A stretch of DNA of 20,593 nucleotides, taken from positions 1 through 20,593 of the forward strand of contig CAILUB010000144.1 in the NCBI GenBank assembly GCA_903837305.1. Reading direction: 5' to 3'. Source of the stretch: an uncultured Cytophagaceae bacterium. GTDB lineage: Bacteria; Bacteroidota; Bacteroidia; Cytophagales; Spirosomataceae. Positions 1-7,284 of the stretch are shown one piece after another (position 1 is the stretch's first letter; the number at the start of each line of letters is the position of its first letter). The notes beneath the pieces are model-generated. The model saw only the letters and a program-made list of their open reading frames with translations. It searched no databases and was not told the DNA's origin. Both the position numbers and the translations under genes were made by a program.

Positions 1-29
1 AACGGAATCACACATTTTCTTATTAATTG

Positions 30-60
30 AAAGGATTTATTCAAATCCTTTTTTTTATTT
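30..60 (+). terminator. Rho-independent terminator of an upstream gene
   Basis: A 9-bp perfect stem (30-38 with 43-51) closes a 4-nt loop and runs directly into a T-tract (51-56). This fits an intrinsic terminator on the + strand for a gene left of the window. Bases 1-29 could be the end of that gene, since frame 1 reaches a TGA at 28-30, but ten codons are too few to identify it. Confidence 0.7.
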
Positions 61-116
61 CACTTCCTTAAATCTGCTAAAATTCGTAAATTGAGTCAAA
101 TAGCTCATTATTAGGC

Positions 117-1193
117 ATGAATATACCTGAATTAAGAAATAAAATAGATCACATAGATGATTCCATCCTTTCACTTTTAGTGAAAAGAATGGAGTTTGTC
201 GAGGAGATTGGGAAATTAAAGCGTGAATCTAACGTCATAATCTACCATCCCGATCGTGAAAAGGAGATTGTTGATCGATTATCAAATCAGTTTACGGGTA
301 AGTTAAAGAAAGAGGCAATTGAGGCAATTTTTTTAGAAATTTTCGGTGTTTCTCGTAATCTAGAGTTACCGGAAATCATTTGTTACTTAGGTCCAGAAGG
401 TAGTTTTACACATCAAGCCGCAGAAAATCGTTTTGGGGCAGTGGCTGATTACATCTCTTTACCTTCAATCAAATCTGTTTTTGAGTCTGTCGAAACTGGT
501 CGCGCTAAATATGGTGTAGTACCCATTGAGAACAACCAGGAGGGAATGGTGAAAGAAACAATGGATCTATTGAATGAAAAGAATCTGTTTGTTATTTCTG
601 AAATAATCATTCCAGTTAATTTCTGTTTAGCCTCTAAAAACAATGGTATTCAAGGTATTAAGAGGATCTATTCGAAAGACATCGCCTTTCAACAGTGTAA
701 AGGATTCTTAAATGATTACTTCTCTGGTCAAGAGGAAGACTTTTTTGTTCAAGTAGATTCTACTTCACGTGCTGCTAAATTAGCTGTAGAAGAAGAGGAT
801 GGAGCTGCGTTGTGTTCGCATATTGCGGCTAAGATCTATTCCCTACCGATTCTTTTTGACAATATTCAGGACAATGATGCAAATCAGACTCGCTTCTTTA
901 TTATTTCTAAAGTTGAAAATCTTAAGAAAACAGATAAGGACAAAACCAGTCTTGCCGTTAAGTTAAAGAATGATGACAAGCCTGGGGCTTTGTTGTCTCT
1001 TTTACAAGATTTTGAATCGCGAGGAATTAACTTATTAAAGATAGAATCTAGACCACAAAAAGATACCAATGAATTTAAATTTTGGTTCTTTATTGATATT
1101 GAGGGCAATAAATTAGATCAAAAGATTCAAGAATTATTGACAAAGAGAGGAGACGAAATAGTCTTTTTAGGCAGTTATATGAATTTATGCTAG
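117..1193 (+). CDS. pheA: Bifunctional chorismate mutase / prephenate dehydratase (P-protein)
   Basis: This enzyme converts chorismate to prephenate and then to phenylpyruvate, the committed steps of phenylalanine synthesis in the cytosol. Residues 1-85 form an AroQ-type chorismate mutase helix bundle; R7, R24, K35, R47 and E48 line up with the active-site residues of the E. coli P-protein. Residues 88-262 are the dehydratase domain, with GPEGSFT (92-98), PIENN (136-140), DSTSRAA (214-220) and the catalytic NQTRF (256-260). Residues 275-355 are an ACT domain with GALLSL (290-295) and ESRP (310-313), which in this family bind phenylalanine for feedback inhibition. The 358-aa length is normal. 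The gene stands alone on the + strand, after a terminator, and its stop overlaps the 3' end of convergent ribF by 9 bp. No leader peptide or attenuator is visible, so control is probably allosteric. Confidence 0.95.
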   Translation: MNIPELRNKIDHIDDSILSLLVKRMEFVEEIGKLKRESNVIIYHPDREKEIVDRLSNQFTGKLKKEAIEAIFLEIFGVSRNLELPEIICYLGPEGSFTHQAAENRFGAVADYISLPSIKSVFESVETGRAKYGVVPIENNQEGMVKETMDLLNEKNLFVISEIIIPVNFCLASKNNGIQGIKRIYSKDIAFQQCKGFLNDYFSGQEEDFFVQVDSTSRAAKLAVEEEDGAALCSHIAAKIYSLPILFDNIQDNDANQTRFFIISKVENLKKTDKDKTSLAVKLKNDDKPGALLSLLQDFESRGINLLKIESRPQKDTNEFKFWFFIDIEGNKLDQKIQELLTKRGDEIVFLGSYMNLC

Positions 1194-2105
1194 GTATAAT
1201 TTAGCCCATGCCAAGTCTGCAGCAATTTGATTCTTTAGATCTTCGAAGGAGTCAAATCGCTTCTCAGATCTAATTTTCTCTGTAAAACGTATTTCGATTC
1301 CTTGCCCATAGATATCTCCTTCAAATTCCAAAATGTGCGTTTCGATGTGAATTCCTTCATCCTTATTTAGAGTAGGACGGTAACCCATGTTCGTTAAACC
1401 ATAATATTTTCCTGCCTGAATATGCACCTCCGTTAAATACACTCCTAATTGAGGTATAAATTTATTATCTGCATTCAGTGACATATTCGCAGTAGGAAAA
1501 CCAATTTTTCGGCCATTTTGATTACCGTGAATGACTACACCTGCAATAGAGAAATGATGGCCTAGCATTGCATTAGCCCATTTAACTTCTCCTTCAGATA
1601 GGAATTTCTTAATCTGAGAAGAACTAACGATTACTTCGTCGACTTTGGCTACATCAACCGATATAGCTTCTAGCTGAACCGAAAAATGTTCTTTGATAAA
1701 AGAAATGGAGCCTTCTCTATTTTTACCAAAATGGTTATCATAGCCCAATATCACCTTAGTCGCTTTAATTCGACTTATGATGTGTTCTTGAATAAATTGA
1801 GTAGCTGGTAATTCAACTAAATAGGTATCAAACGGAAGAATCACTAAATAATCTATACCAATGGCTTCAAATGCTGCCTTTTTTTCTTGCATTGGCATTA
1901 ATAGCTCATTTCGTTTACCCGTAAAATAATCTGCTGGATGATTGGAAAAAGTAATAACACAGGTCTTAAGACGACTCTCCCTAGCTGCATTAAGACATCC
2001 CTGAATAACCTTCAAATGACCTAAATGTAAACCATCAAACATCCCAATCGTAACTGCGGTTGCTGATTCAATCTGTACAGTATCAAAACTATAAAAGCAC
2101 TTCAT
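1185..2105 (-). CDS. ribF: Bifunctional riboflavin kinase / FAD synthetase
   Basis: RibF phosphorylates riboflavin to FMN and adenylylates FMN to FAD. The N-terminal nucleotidyltransferase domain shows FDG (23-25), the HxGH-type HLGH (27-30), the GYDNHFGKNREG block (121-132) and SSSQI (161-165). The C-terminal flavokinase domain (about 180-305) carries GRKIGFPTAN (198-207), where the PTAN residues bind the metal and ATP. The length of 306 aa is typical. It is the last gene of the BFN-ftsX-DUF3098-uppP-truB-ribF run; its ATG lies inside the end of truB (17-bp overlap), so translation is probably coupled. No FMN riboswitch is present, as expected for an internal operon gene. Its 3' end overlaps pheA on the opposite strand. 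Confidence 0.95.
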   Translation of the reverse strand: MKCFYSFDTVQIESATAVTIGMFDGLHLGHLKVIQGCLNAARESRLKTCVITFSNHPADYFTGKRNELLMPMQEKKAAFEAIGIDYLVILPFDTYLVELPATQFIQEHIISRIKATKVILGYDNHFGKNREGSISFIKEHFSVQLEAISVDVAKVDEVIVSSSQIKKFLSEGEVKWANAMLGHHFSIAGVVIHGNQNGRKIGFPTANMSLNADNKFIPQLGVYLTEVHIQAGKYYGLTNMGYRPTLNKDEGIHIETHILEFEGDIYGQGIEIRFTEKIRSEKRFDSFEDLKNQIAADLAWAKLYLA

Positions 2106-2778
2106 GTAAATCGCTATTAAAATTGGCCACCTCTTGTGCCTTATCTAAACCCCAATCACCAATTTTTGTTCGAACTAATTCACTCATATATGCTCCTGAT
2201 TTACATTTTATGCCAAAATCACGTACAATGCTACGAATATAAGTGCCCTTACTACATTCTATTTCAAAGCTAATCTCAGGAAAATCAGTTACATCAATTT
2301 CCATCCGATACACTTCGACATCTCTTATCTTAATCTCTAATTCATCTGCACTTACGCCATTTCGCGCATGCGTAAATAAACGTTGCCCATTGAGTTTAAT
2401 CGCAGAATAAATAGGAGGGACTTGCTGAATAGAACCTAAAAATGTTTTACGAACATCCTCTAGTAAACTAGAATCAATATGATCAATTGGATATTCACCG
2501 TCAAACTCGGTTTCTAAATCTATCGAAGGAGTTGTTTTGCCTAACACTAATTTACCTATGTAGGTTTTAGGAAGGGATTGGAAATAATCAATCTTCTTTG
2601 TGTACTTTCCCACACACATAATGAGTATGCCAGTGGCTAACGGATCTAACGTACCTGCATGACCAATCTTTTTAAATCGGCCCAGATTACGAATCTTCTT
2701 CACAACATCAAAAGAAGACCATTCTTTAGGCTTGTTGATTACATAAAATTTATCTTGAACCTCTATTAACTCATCCAC
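2089..2778 (-). CDS. truB: tRNA pseudouridine(55) synthase
   Basis: TruB isomerises U55 in the T-loop of nearly all tRNAs. The catalytic motif GHAGTLDPLATG spans 39-50, with D45 as the nucleophile; the KP.EWSSFD segment (16-24) and the KGTYIRS motif in the second half also fit the family. At 229 aa it is the short form that lacks most of the C-terminal PUA-like extension of E. coli TruB (314 aa), which is common in Bacteroidota. It overlaps uppP by 13 bp upstream and ribF by 17 bp downstream. Confidence 0.95.
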   Translation of the reverse strand: MDELIEVQDKFYVINKPKEWSSFDVVKKIRNLGRFKKIGHAGTLDPLATGILIMCVGKYTKKIDYFQSLPKTYIGKLVLGKTTPSIDLETEFDGEYPIDHIDSSLLEDVRKTFLGSIQQVPPIYSAIKLNGQRLFTHARNGVSADELEIKIRDVEVYRMEIDVTDFPEISFEIECSKGTYIRSIVRDFGIKCKSGAYMSELVRTKIGDWGLDKAQEVANFNSDLHEVLL

Positions 2779-3554
2779 AGGTACACGCTTAATAAAAGTC
2801 CAACAATAATGCGGTAGTATCCAAACAAGGCGAATCCATGTTGTTTAACGAATCCCACCATCCATTTGATGGTTAATAAGGCGACAACAAAACTAATCAC
2901 CGTCCCAATACTCAAAAGCTGAATGTGTTCTTTTGTAAATATGACATCTAAATCATTTCGATAGTCTAACAGTTTTTTTGCACAAGCTCCTAAAATAGTC
3001 GGAATCCCTAGTAAAAAAGAATATTCTACAGCTGCTGAATGGCTAAGTCCCAGCACTCGACCTCCTACTATAGACGCACCAGAACGAGAAACACCTGGAA
3101 TCATGGCAATACACTGAAACAAACCAATTTTAAATGCCTTAATATAAGTGATATTTTGAATTTCTATTGAATCGACTTGAGTGGGTAGCCACCTATCTAT
3201 TCTAATCAAAATCAATCCTCCTAAAATCCATGATCCGGCAATAAACCAATATCCTTGAAATAAAGCCTCTAAGAAATCATCTAATAATACACCTAAAATA
3301 ACAGCAGGAATAAAGGAAGCAATAATGGTATAGTAAATGGATAGACCCGAAGCGAATAAGCGTTTGAAATAAAGAAATGGTACCGCAGCAATAGCTCCTA
3401 ACTGCACAAAGACCGTAAAGAAATTAAGGAACTTTGAATTTTCAATCCCTAATAAATTTTCAGAAACAATTAAATGAGCCGTTGAAGATACTGGCAAGAA
3501 TTCAGTTAAACCCTCAATTATTCCTAAAATGATAGTTTTTAGAATCTCAGTCAT
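2766..3554 (-). CDS. uppP: Undecaprenyl-diphosphatase (BacA/UppP family)
   Basis: This integral membrane phosphatase recycles undecaprenyl diphosphate to the monophosphate lipid carrier for peptidoglycan and other envelope polymers; family members can give bacitracin resistance. With the chosen start, the two signature regions are EGLTEFLPVSS (14-24) and PGVSRSGAS (153-161), with about eight hydrophobic segments. I chose the ATG at 3554 (262 aa) over the one at 3566 (266 aa). At 3554 the upstream stop and this start interlock as TAATG, and the protein then begins MTEIL, a few residues before the first helix, as in most homologues. It sits between DUF3098 and truB. Confidence 0.93.
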   Translation of the reverse strand: MTEILKTIILGIIEGLTEFLPVSSTAHLIVSENLLGIENSKFLNFFTVFVQLGAIAAVPFLYFKRLFASGLSIYYTIIASFIPAVILGVLLDDFLEALFQGYWFIAGSWILGGLILIRIDRWLPTQVDSIEIQNITYIKAFKIGLFQCIAMIPGVSRSGASIVGGRVLGLSHSAAVEYSFLLGIPTILGACAKKLLDYRNDLDVIFTKEHIQLLSIGTVISFVVALLTIKWMVGFVKQHGFALFGYYRIIVGLLLSVYLWMS

Positions 3555-3757
3555 TAACGCTTCCACTTAAAAAGTGAGAACACAGGAATAATAATTCCAA
3601 CTATAACGAGAATAGGACCTAGGGTTAGGCCTAAAAAGCCAAAACCAAATTCTTCTTTATCTAGGGTCATTACAAAAAAACCAATTAACATTATTCCAAT
3701 ACCTAGTAAGAGAATTTTTATTTCTTTGGCCCCTAATGGCATATTTGATTGACTCAT
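3554..3757 (-). CDS. Small two-helix membrane protein, DUF3098 family
   Basis: A 67-aa protein with two hydrophobic segments (about 12-32 and 39-61) separated by a short acidic turn (residues DKEE), and a basic C-terminus ending KWKR. It matches my memory of DUF3098, a family of unknown function usually placed between ftsX and uppP in Bacteroidota. Its start is 1 nt after the ftsX stop and its stop overlaps the uppP start by one base, so it is very probably co-translated with both. By position it may help FtsX or UppP at the inner membrane, but that is inference. Confidence 0.85.
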   Translation of the reverse strand: MSQSNMPLGAKEIKILLLGIGIMLIGFFVMTLDKEEFGFGFLGLTLGPILVIVGIIIPVFSLFKWKR

Positions 3758-3758
3758 G

Positions 3759-4643
3759 TTAGAATAAGTTTGTATGTTGAATTTTTAAATACTTTGAAAT
3801 GGCAAAGAAAGAAGCGATTAAACTGAATAAGGTACAAAAACCGACACAGACAAAAACTAACTGAACTTGATTATTAATTTCAAAAAATAAAGAGGAAATC
3901 TCTGGAATTGAGGTAGAAAAATAATAGAAAGCTCCGTCAGCCAAGATATAACCTATAAGTCCACCTATAAAGCCTACTAGTAACGAATTCAATAAATAAG
4001 GCTTTTGGATAAATCCATTCGTACTTCCAAGTAACTGCATCGTTTTAATTAAAACGCGATTCCCATGAATATGTAAACGAATATTATTGGCTAATTGAAC
4101 GTATACGAATAAAACTAAAAGGATTATCATAATTAACCCCACATACCCTACTGCCTTTATTTTCCCTAATAAGGTCCCAATAAAAGTATTAGGATAGGTT
4201 ACCTCATACACTTCTGGTCTTGTTTGAATCTCTGCAACAATCTGTTTAAATGAGGCTTCATTTTTATAATCTTCCTTTATTCCCAATATCAGGCAATTTT
4301 TAAAGGGATTTTCCTCTCCTAATAGCGTTTTATAATCTTCTTGAGAGGATTTTAAAAATTCTGAAGCTATCTGTGACTTTGATTTAAACTCTAAATCAGG
4401 TTTTAATTCTTTTTTACTTACATAAGGACGAGTTTTAAAATAAGTAATTGTTGAGGCTAAATCAGCAGTTTCTAATGAATCGGTTAAATATACATATACC
4501 TTCATTTGTGATTTTATCTCATCACCCCAAGATTTAACACTTACAAACAGTTGGAAGAATATAGCAAGTATAAAGGCCAAACTCGCCATGGAAATAACCA
4601 ATGTCAATTGGGTAGATTGTGGACTACTTTTAGAATATTTCAT
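3759..4643 (-). CDS. ftsX: Cell division protein FtsX (ABC-type permease)
   Basis: FtsX is an inner-membrane protein that, with the ATPase FtsE, links the divisome to peptidoglycan hydrolase activation. The sequence has the expected layout: a first transmembrane helix (about 14-36), a periplasmic domain (about 37-160), then three helices in the C-terminal half (about 165-187, 217-240 and 258-282) before a short tail. The length of 294 aa is normal. Its ATG overlaps the stop of the BFN gene as ATGA (4640-4643). FtsE is not encoded next to it in this window, so the ATPase must lie elsewhere. The protein lacks the long soluble insert of MacB-type permeases, which separates it from the permease at 9435. 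Confidence 0.9.
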   Translation of the reverse strand: MKYSKSSPQSTQLTLVISMASLAFILAIFFQLFVSVKSWGDEIKSQMKVYVYLTDSLETADLASTITYFKTRPYVSKKELKPDLEFKSKSQIASEFLKSSQEDYKTLLGEENPFKNCLILGIKEDYKNEASFKQIVAEIQTRPEVYEVTYPNTFIGTLLGKIKAVGYVGLIMIILLVLFVYVQLANNIRLHIHGNRVLIKTMQLLGSTNGFIQKPYLLNSLLVGFIGGLIGYILADGAFYYFSTSIPEISSLFFEINNQVQLVFVCVGFCTLFSLIASFFAISKYLKIQHTNLF

Positions 4644-5215
4644 AAGTATAATTTATCAATTTCATCTCTAATTTTGGCAGCTTCCTCATAATTCTCTTCT
4701 AGTAAGGCTTTATTCAATAAATCTTCCAATTCAATCTTAGACCTCATAACTGGTACTTTATTATCAAGTTCGAAATCATCACCTAATTCATCTAAAAATT
4801 CTTCTTCAGGGATACAAATTTCAGTTAATAGCTTTTCTGAAATCAAAATAGGAATAGCTAAACGAATAGCTAATGCTATAGAATCTGATGGTCTAGCGTC
4901 TATATTTGTTGTTTCTCCATCTTTGAATACCTCTAAATTAGCGTAAAATATACCATCCTTAAAGTCTGTTATTATAACTCTTTTAAGAGATACATTAGAG
5001 TGTGCAAGTAGATTAACGCATAAGTCATGTGTTAATGGCCTGCTTGTCTGTATATTTTCTATAAAAACAGATATAGATTGCGCCTCTTGACTTCCAATGA
5101 CTATGGGAAAACGCAGGGCCTGCGAATTATCAGATTCTAATAAAAGAATATATGAACTAGCTCCTACAGAACTAGGATTCACAGATAAAATGCGTAATGG
5201 AATATACTCTTTCAA
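4640..5215 (-). CDS. Bifunctional nuclease (BFN/DUF151) protein with C-terminal UVR motif
   Basis: The N-terminal region (about 1-135) is a BFN/DUF151 domain, with VIGSQEAQSI (39-48), RPLTHDL (59-65) and the conserved ARPSDSIALAIR stretch (107-118). Plant BFN proteins have RNase and DNase activity; the bacterial role is poorly known. Residues 160-190 form a UvrB/UvrC-type UVR coiled coil (ALLEENYEEAAKIRDEID), a helical hairpin used for protein contacts. The only possible start in this frame is TTG at 5215, because an in-frame TAA lies three codons upstream and no ATG follows until deep in the domain. A Bacteroidota-type promoter lies just upstream. It is the first gene of the six-gene run ending with ribF. 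Confidence 0.9.
   Translation of the reverse strand: MKEYIPLRILSVNPSSVGASSYILLLESDNSQALRFPIVIGSQEAQSISVFIENIQTSRPLTHDLCVNLLAHSNVSLKRVIITDFKDGIFYANLEVFKDGETTNIDARPSDSIALAIRLAIPILISEKLLTEICIPEEEFLDELGDDFELDNKVPVMRSKIELEDLLNKALLEENYEEAAKIRDEIDKLYL
5213..5215 (-). other. TTG start codon of the BFN gene
   Basis: Reading back from the conserved N-terminus (MKEYIPLRIL), the frame passes CCA, AGA and TAT to a TAA stop. TTG is the only initiator in this interval. No purine-rich ribosome site precedes it. Confidence 0.75.
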
Positions 5216-5232
5216 TGGTCTATATTAAAATA

Positions 5233-5262
5233 CAAATGTACCAATTAGACCGCTAATTTAAA
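5233..5262 (-). promoter_or_regulatory. Promoter of the BFN-ftsX-DUF3098-uppP-truB-ribF run
   Basis: On the minus strand, TACATTTG (5240-5233) matches the Bacteroidota -7 consensus TANNTTTG exactly. A TTT triplet lies 19 nt further upstream, matching two of three bases of the TTG -33 element. The -7 box ends 17 nt before the TTG start, predicting a leader of roughly 10 nt. The spacer holds an inverted repeat. The -33 half lies inside the 3' end of etfA. Confidence 0.55.
5243..5258. repeat. Inverted repeat inside the BFN promoter spacer
   Basis: AATTAG (5243-5248) and CTAATT (5253-5258) form a perfect 6-bp inverted repeat with a 4-nt centre. It covers the etfA stop codon and lies between the -33 and -7 elements of the downstream promoter. 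It could be an operator for a dimeric repressor, a weak hairpin ending the etf transcript, or chance in AT-rich DNA. Confidence 0.35.
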
Positions 5263-6188
5263 TGTTCTTGAAGCTTTTTTGTTAGTCTTGGTAGTATATC
5301 ATTTACGTCACCTACTATTCCGTAGTCTGCATGTTTGAAAAAGGCTGCTTCAGGATCATTATTAATGACAACTATTATTCGAGAACCATTGACGCCAGCC
5401 AAATGCTGTATAGCACCCGATATACCGCAAGCAATATAAAGATTGGGAGATATTTTAACGCCTGTTTGACCAACGTGCTCATGGTGAGGTCGCCAATTTA
5501 AATCAGAAACAGGCTTAGAACAAGCAGTAGCCGCTCCTAAGGCTTTGGCTAAATCTTCTACTATTGTCCAATTACCTGGATCTTTAAAACCACGACCTGC
5601 ACCCACTACTAAAGTAGCATCTGGCAAAGGTATTGATCCAGTTATAGGCTTCAATTCAAGAATAGAAGCCTTGCCACCTGCAGCAGTAGTTAAAGTTGAC
5701 ATAGAACCTACGGATTGTTCTCCATACTCAGCATTACCACTAAAATCAAAATTTCGGTTTAAACTAAAATAGCCTACCGTTTCAGAAGTTAAAGACAACG
5801 AAGCCTTTCCGGAGAAGATTGATTTACTGATAGAAAATTTCCCGCCTGAAAACGACATCTGCTGAATACCTGAAATCATCTCCTGAGATGAACTCGCAGC
5901 TAATAGACTTAATAAATTATCTACTTGAATTGATTTAATGCCAAAAACTGCGTAACCCTCCACTGCATTAACTAGTGGGTTGATAGCAGACGAATCTGTC
6001 CACAAACCTTCCGATAAAGTGATAACATCAACTGATTTTGAAGCAGGTATCGACGCAAACTTCACTTCGCCCATAGCAACCAGTAAAATGGATTCCGGCG
6101 AGAAGGAAGATAAAAATGAAATCAATTGAATGGAAGTATCAGAAAGTTGACCTTCTTTTGTTTGAGCAATAATGGCGACCTTTTTCAT
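5253..6188 (-). CDS. etfA: Electron transfer flavoprotein, alpha subunit
   Basis: EtfA holds the FAD of the ETF heterodimer, which passes electrons from acyl-CoA dehydrogenases towards the quinone pool. The FAD-binding C-terminal domain (about 188-308) shows GAGRG (196-200), SKPVSDLNW (224-232), GQTG (240-243), GISGAIQH (255-262) and NDPEAAF (277-283), all typical. The N-terminal half (1-180) is the more variable alpha/beta domain. The length of 311 aa is normal. It starts one base after etfB ends, so the pair is one operon. ETF:quinone oxidoreductase and acyl-CoA dehydrogenases are not in the window. Confidence 0.96.
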   Translation of the reverse strand: MKKVAIIAQTKEGQLSDTSIQLISFLSSFSPESILLVAMGEVKFASIPASKSVDVITLSEGLWTDSSAINPLVNAVEGYAVFGIKSIQVDNLLSLLAASSSQEMISGIQQMSFSGGKFSISKSIFSGKASLSLTSETVGYFSLNRNFDFSGNAEYGEQSVGSMSTLTTAAGGKASILELKPITGSIPLPDATLVVGAGRGFKDPGNWTIVEDLAKALGAATACSKPVSDLNWRPHHEHVGQTGVKISPNLYIACGISGAIQHLAGVNGSRIIVVINNDPEAAFFKHADYGIVGDVNDILPRLTKKLQEHLN

Positions 6189-6189
6189 C

Positions 6190-6924
6190 TTATAATACGT
6201 TTGTCTCAGTTCTTAATAAATCAATTAATTGCTCTGCATCTTCTGCTTTAATCATCTTGTTCTTCCGAGCTGTTTCAGCAATATCTGCTTTAACAATCTG
6301 AATTTGACTTGCTGTTTCCAAAGGCAATACCACTATTTCCTTCGTACGAGCTGTCATAATTCCGCGCATGGAAGGAATTTTCCATTCTGCAATGGGTTCT
6401 TGACAACCCAATACAGCAGGTAGGGGACAATTAACATCCATTTTTCCGCCATCCATCTCCACTTCTAACTTCAAGCCATCACCTGCAACATCTAAATGCA
6501 TCACTGGATTAAAATGGGTGTAACCTAAGGCTCCCGCCACTAAACCATGGACAATACCTGAATTATAATCAATGGATTCTTTACCCATTAAAATGAGATC
6601 CATTGGATTTTGATTAACGTAGGATACAATAGCATTCGCAATCTGAGTCGAAGTAGTTGGATTTCCATCCACACGTACAGCTGAATCTGCACCCAGTGCT
6701 AAACATTTACGAATAAGTGCTTCAGATTCAGAACCACCTACGTGCAAAACAATTACTTCTGCACCATTACTTTCCTTCAATTCAATAGCTCTTGAGAGGG
6801 CATAATCATCGTAGGGACCTACGATAAATGTTAATCCTTGGCTACTTATTTGGGAGGTTGATGGATCTATTGTTATTTTTGAGGTAGTGTCTGGGACACA
6901 GGAGATACAGACTAGTATTTTCAT
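6190..6924 (-). CDS. etfB: Electron transfer flavoprotein, beta subunit
   Basis: EtfB is the AMP-containing partner of EtfA and carries the recognition loop for dehydrogenases. Visible family features are the N-terminal MKILVCISCVPDT, GPYDDYALSRAIELK (36-50), GKESIDYNSG (114-123) and DGGKMDVNCPLPAVLGC (158-174), followed by IPSMRGIM (183-190). The length of 244 aa is normal. It is first in the etfBA operon, 51 bp from the divergent TPR gene. I found no good TANNTTTG element in that gap on the minus strand. Confidence 0.95.
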   Translation of the reverse strand: MKILVCISCVPDTTSKITIDPSTSQISSQGLTFIVGPYDDYALSRAIELKESNGAEVIVLHVGGSESEALIRKCLALGADSAVRVDGNPTTSTQIANAIVSYVNQNPMDLILMGKESIDYNSGIVHGLVAGALGYTHFNPVMHLDVAGDGLKLEVEMDGGKMDVNCPLPAVLGCQEPIAEWKIPSMRGIMTARTKEIVVLPLETASQIQIVKADIAETARKNKMIKAEDAEQLIDLLRTETNVL

Positions 6925-6975
6925 GGCAGATTAAATTGTTATGCAAGCATACTAATTTGTTTTTAATTTAGCAAA

Positions 6976-7284
6976 ATGGATCGTAAAGAATTTATTAAAA
7001 ATGAGATTAATCAAGATCCAACGGATCCGTTTAACCACTATCTTTTAGCGATAGAATTGTATAAAGAAAAGGCTATTGAAGCGTCATTTAAGCAATTTGA
7101 ACGAATCATTACAGATTTCCCAGACTATGTAGCGACGTACTATACCTATGCGAACGCGCTCCTAACTGAAATCAAGGAAGATAGAGCAGAAGAAATAATA
7201 CGATTAGGGATACAAGAAGCAGAAAAAAAAGGAGCTGCAAAAGCTTTAAAAGAACTTAAGCAACTCCTTGAATTGAATTTCTAA
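6976..7284 (+). CDS. Small tetratricopeptide-like protein
   Basis: A 102-aa, all-helical, soluble protein. Residues 18-80 look like about one and a half to two TPR units: a helix pair around FNHYLLAIELYKEKAIEASFK followed by another around YVATYYTYANALLTE, with the alternating small and aromatic residues of TPRs. The C-terminus (80-100) is a charged helix rich in K and E. TPRs mediate protein contacts; no partner can be named. It starts divergently from etfB and its stop codon abuts the stop of convergent parE with no base between. A sub-consensus -7 element, TAATTTAG (6964-6971), ends only 4 nt before the ATG. Confidence 0.8.
   Translation: MDRKEFIKNEINQDPTDPFNHYLLAIELYKEKAIEASFKQFERIITDFPDYVATYYTYANALLTEIKEDRAEEIIRLGIQEAEKKGAAKALKELKQLLELNF

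Noticed and set aside
2106..2160. FMN riboswitch upstream of ribF
   Set aside because: ribF starts inside truB, and no conserved RFN-type structure is present in that coding sequence.
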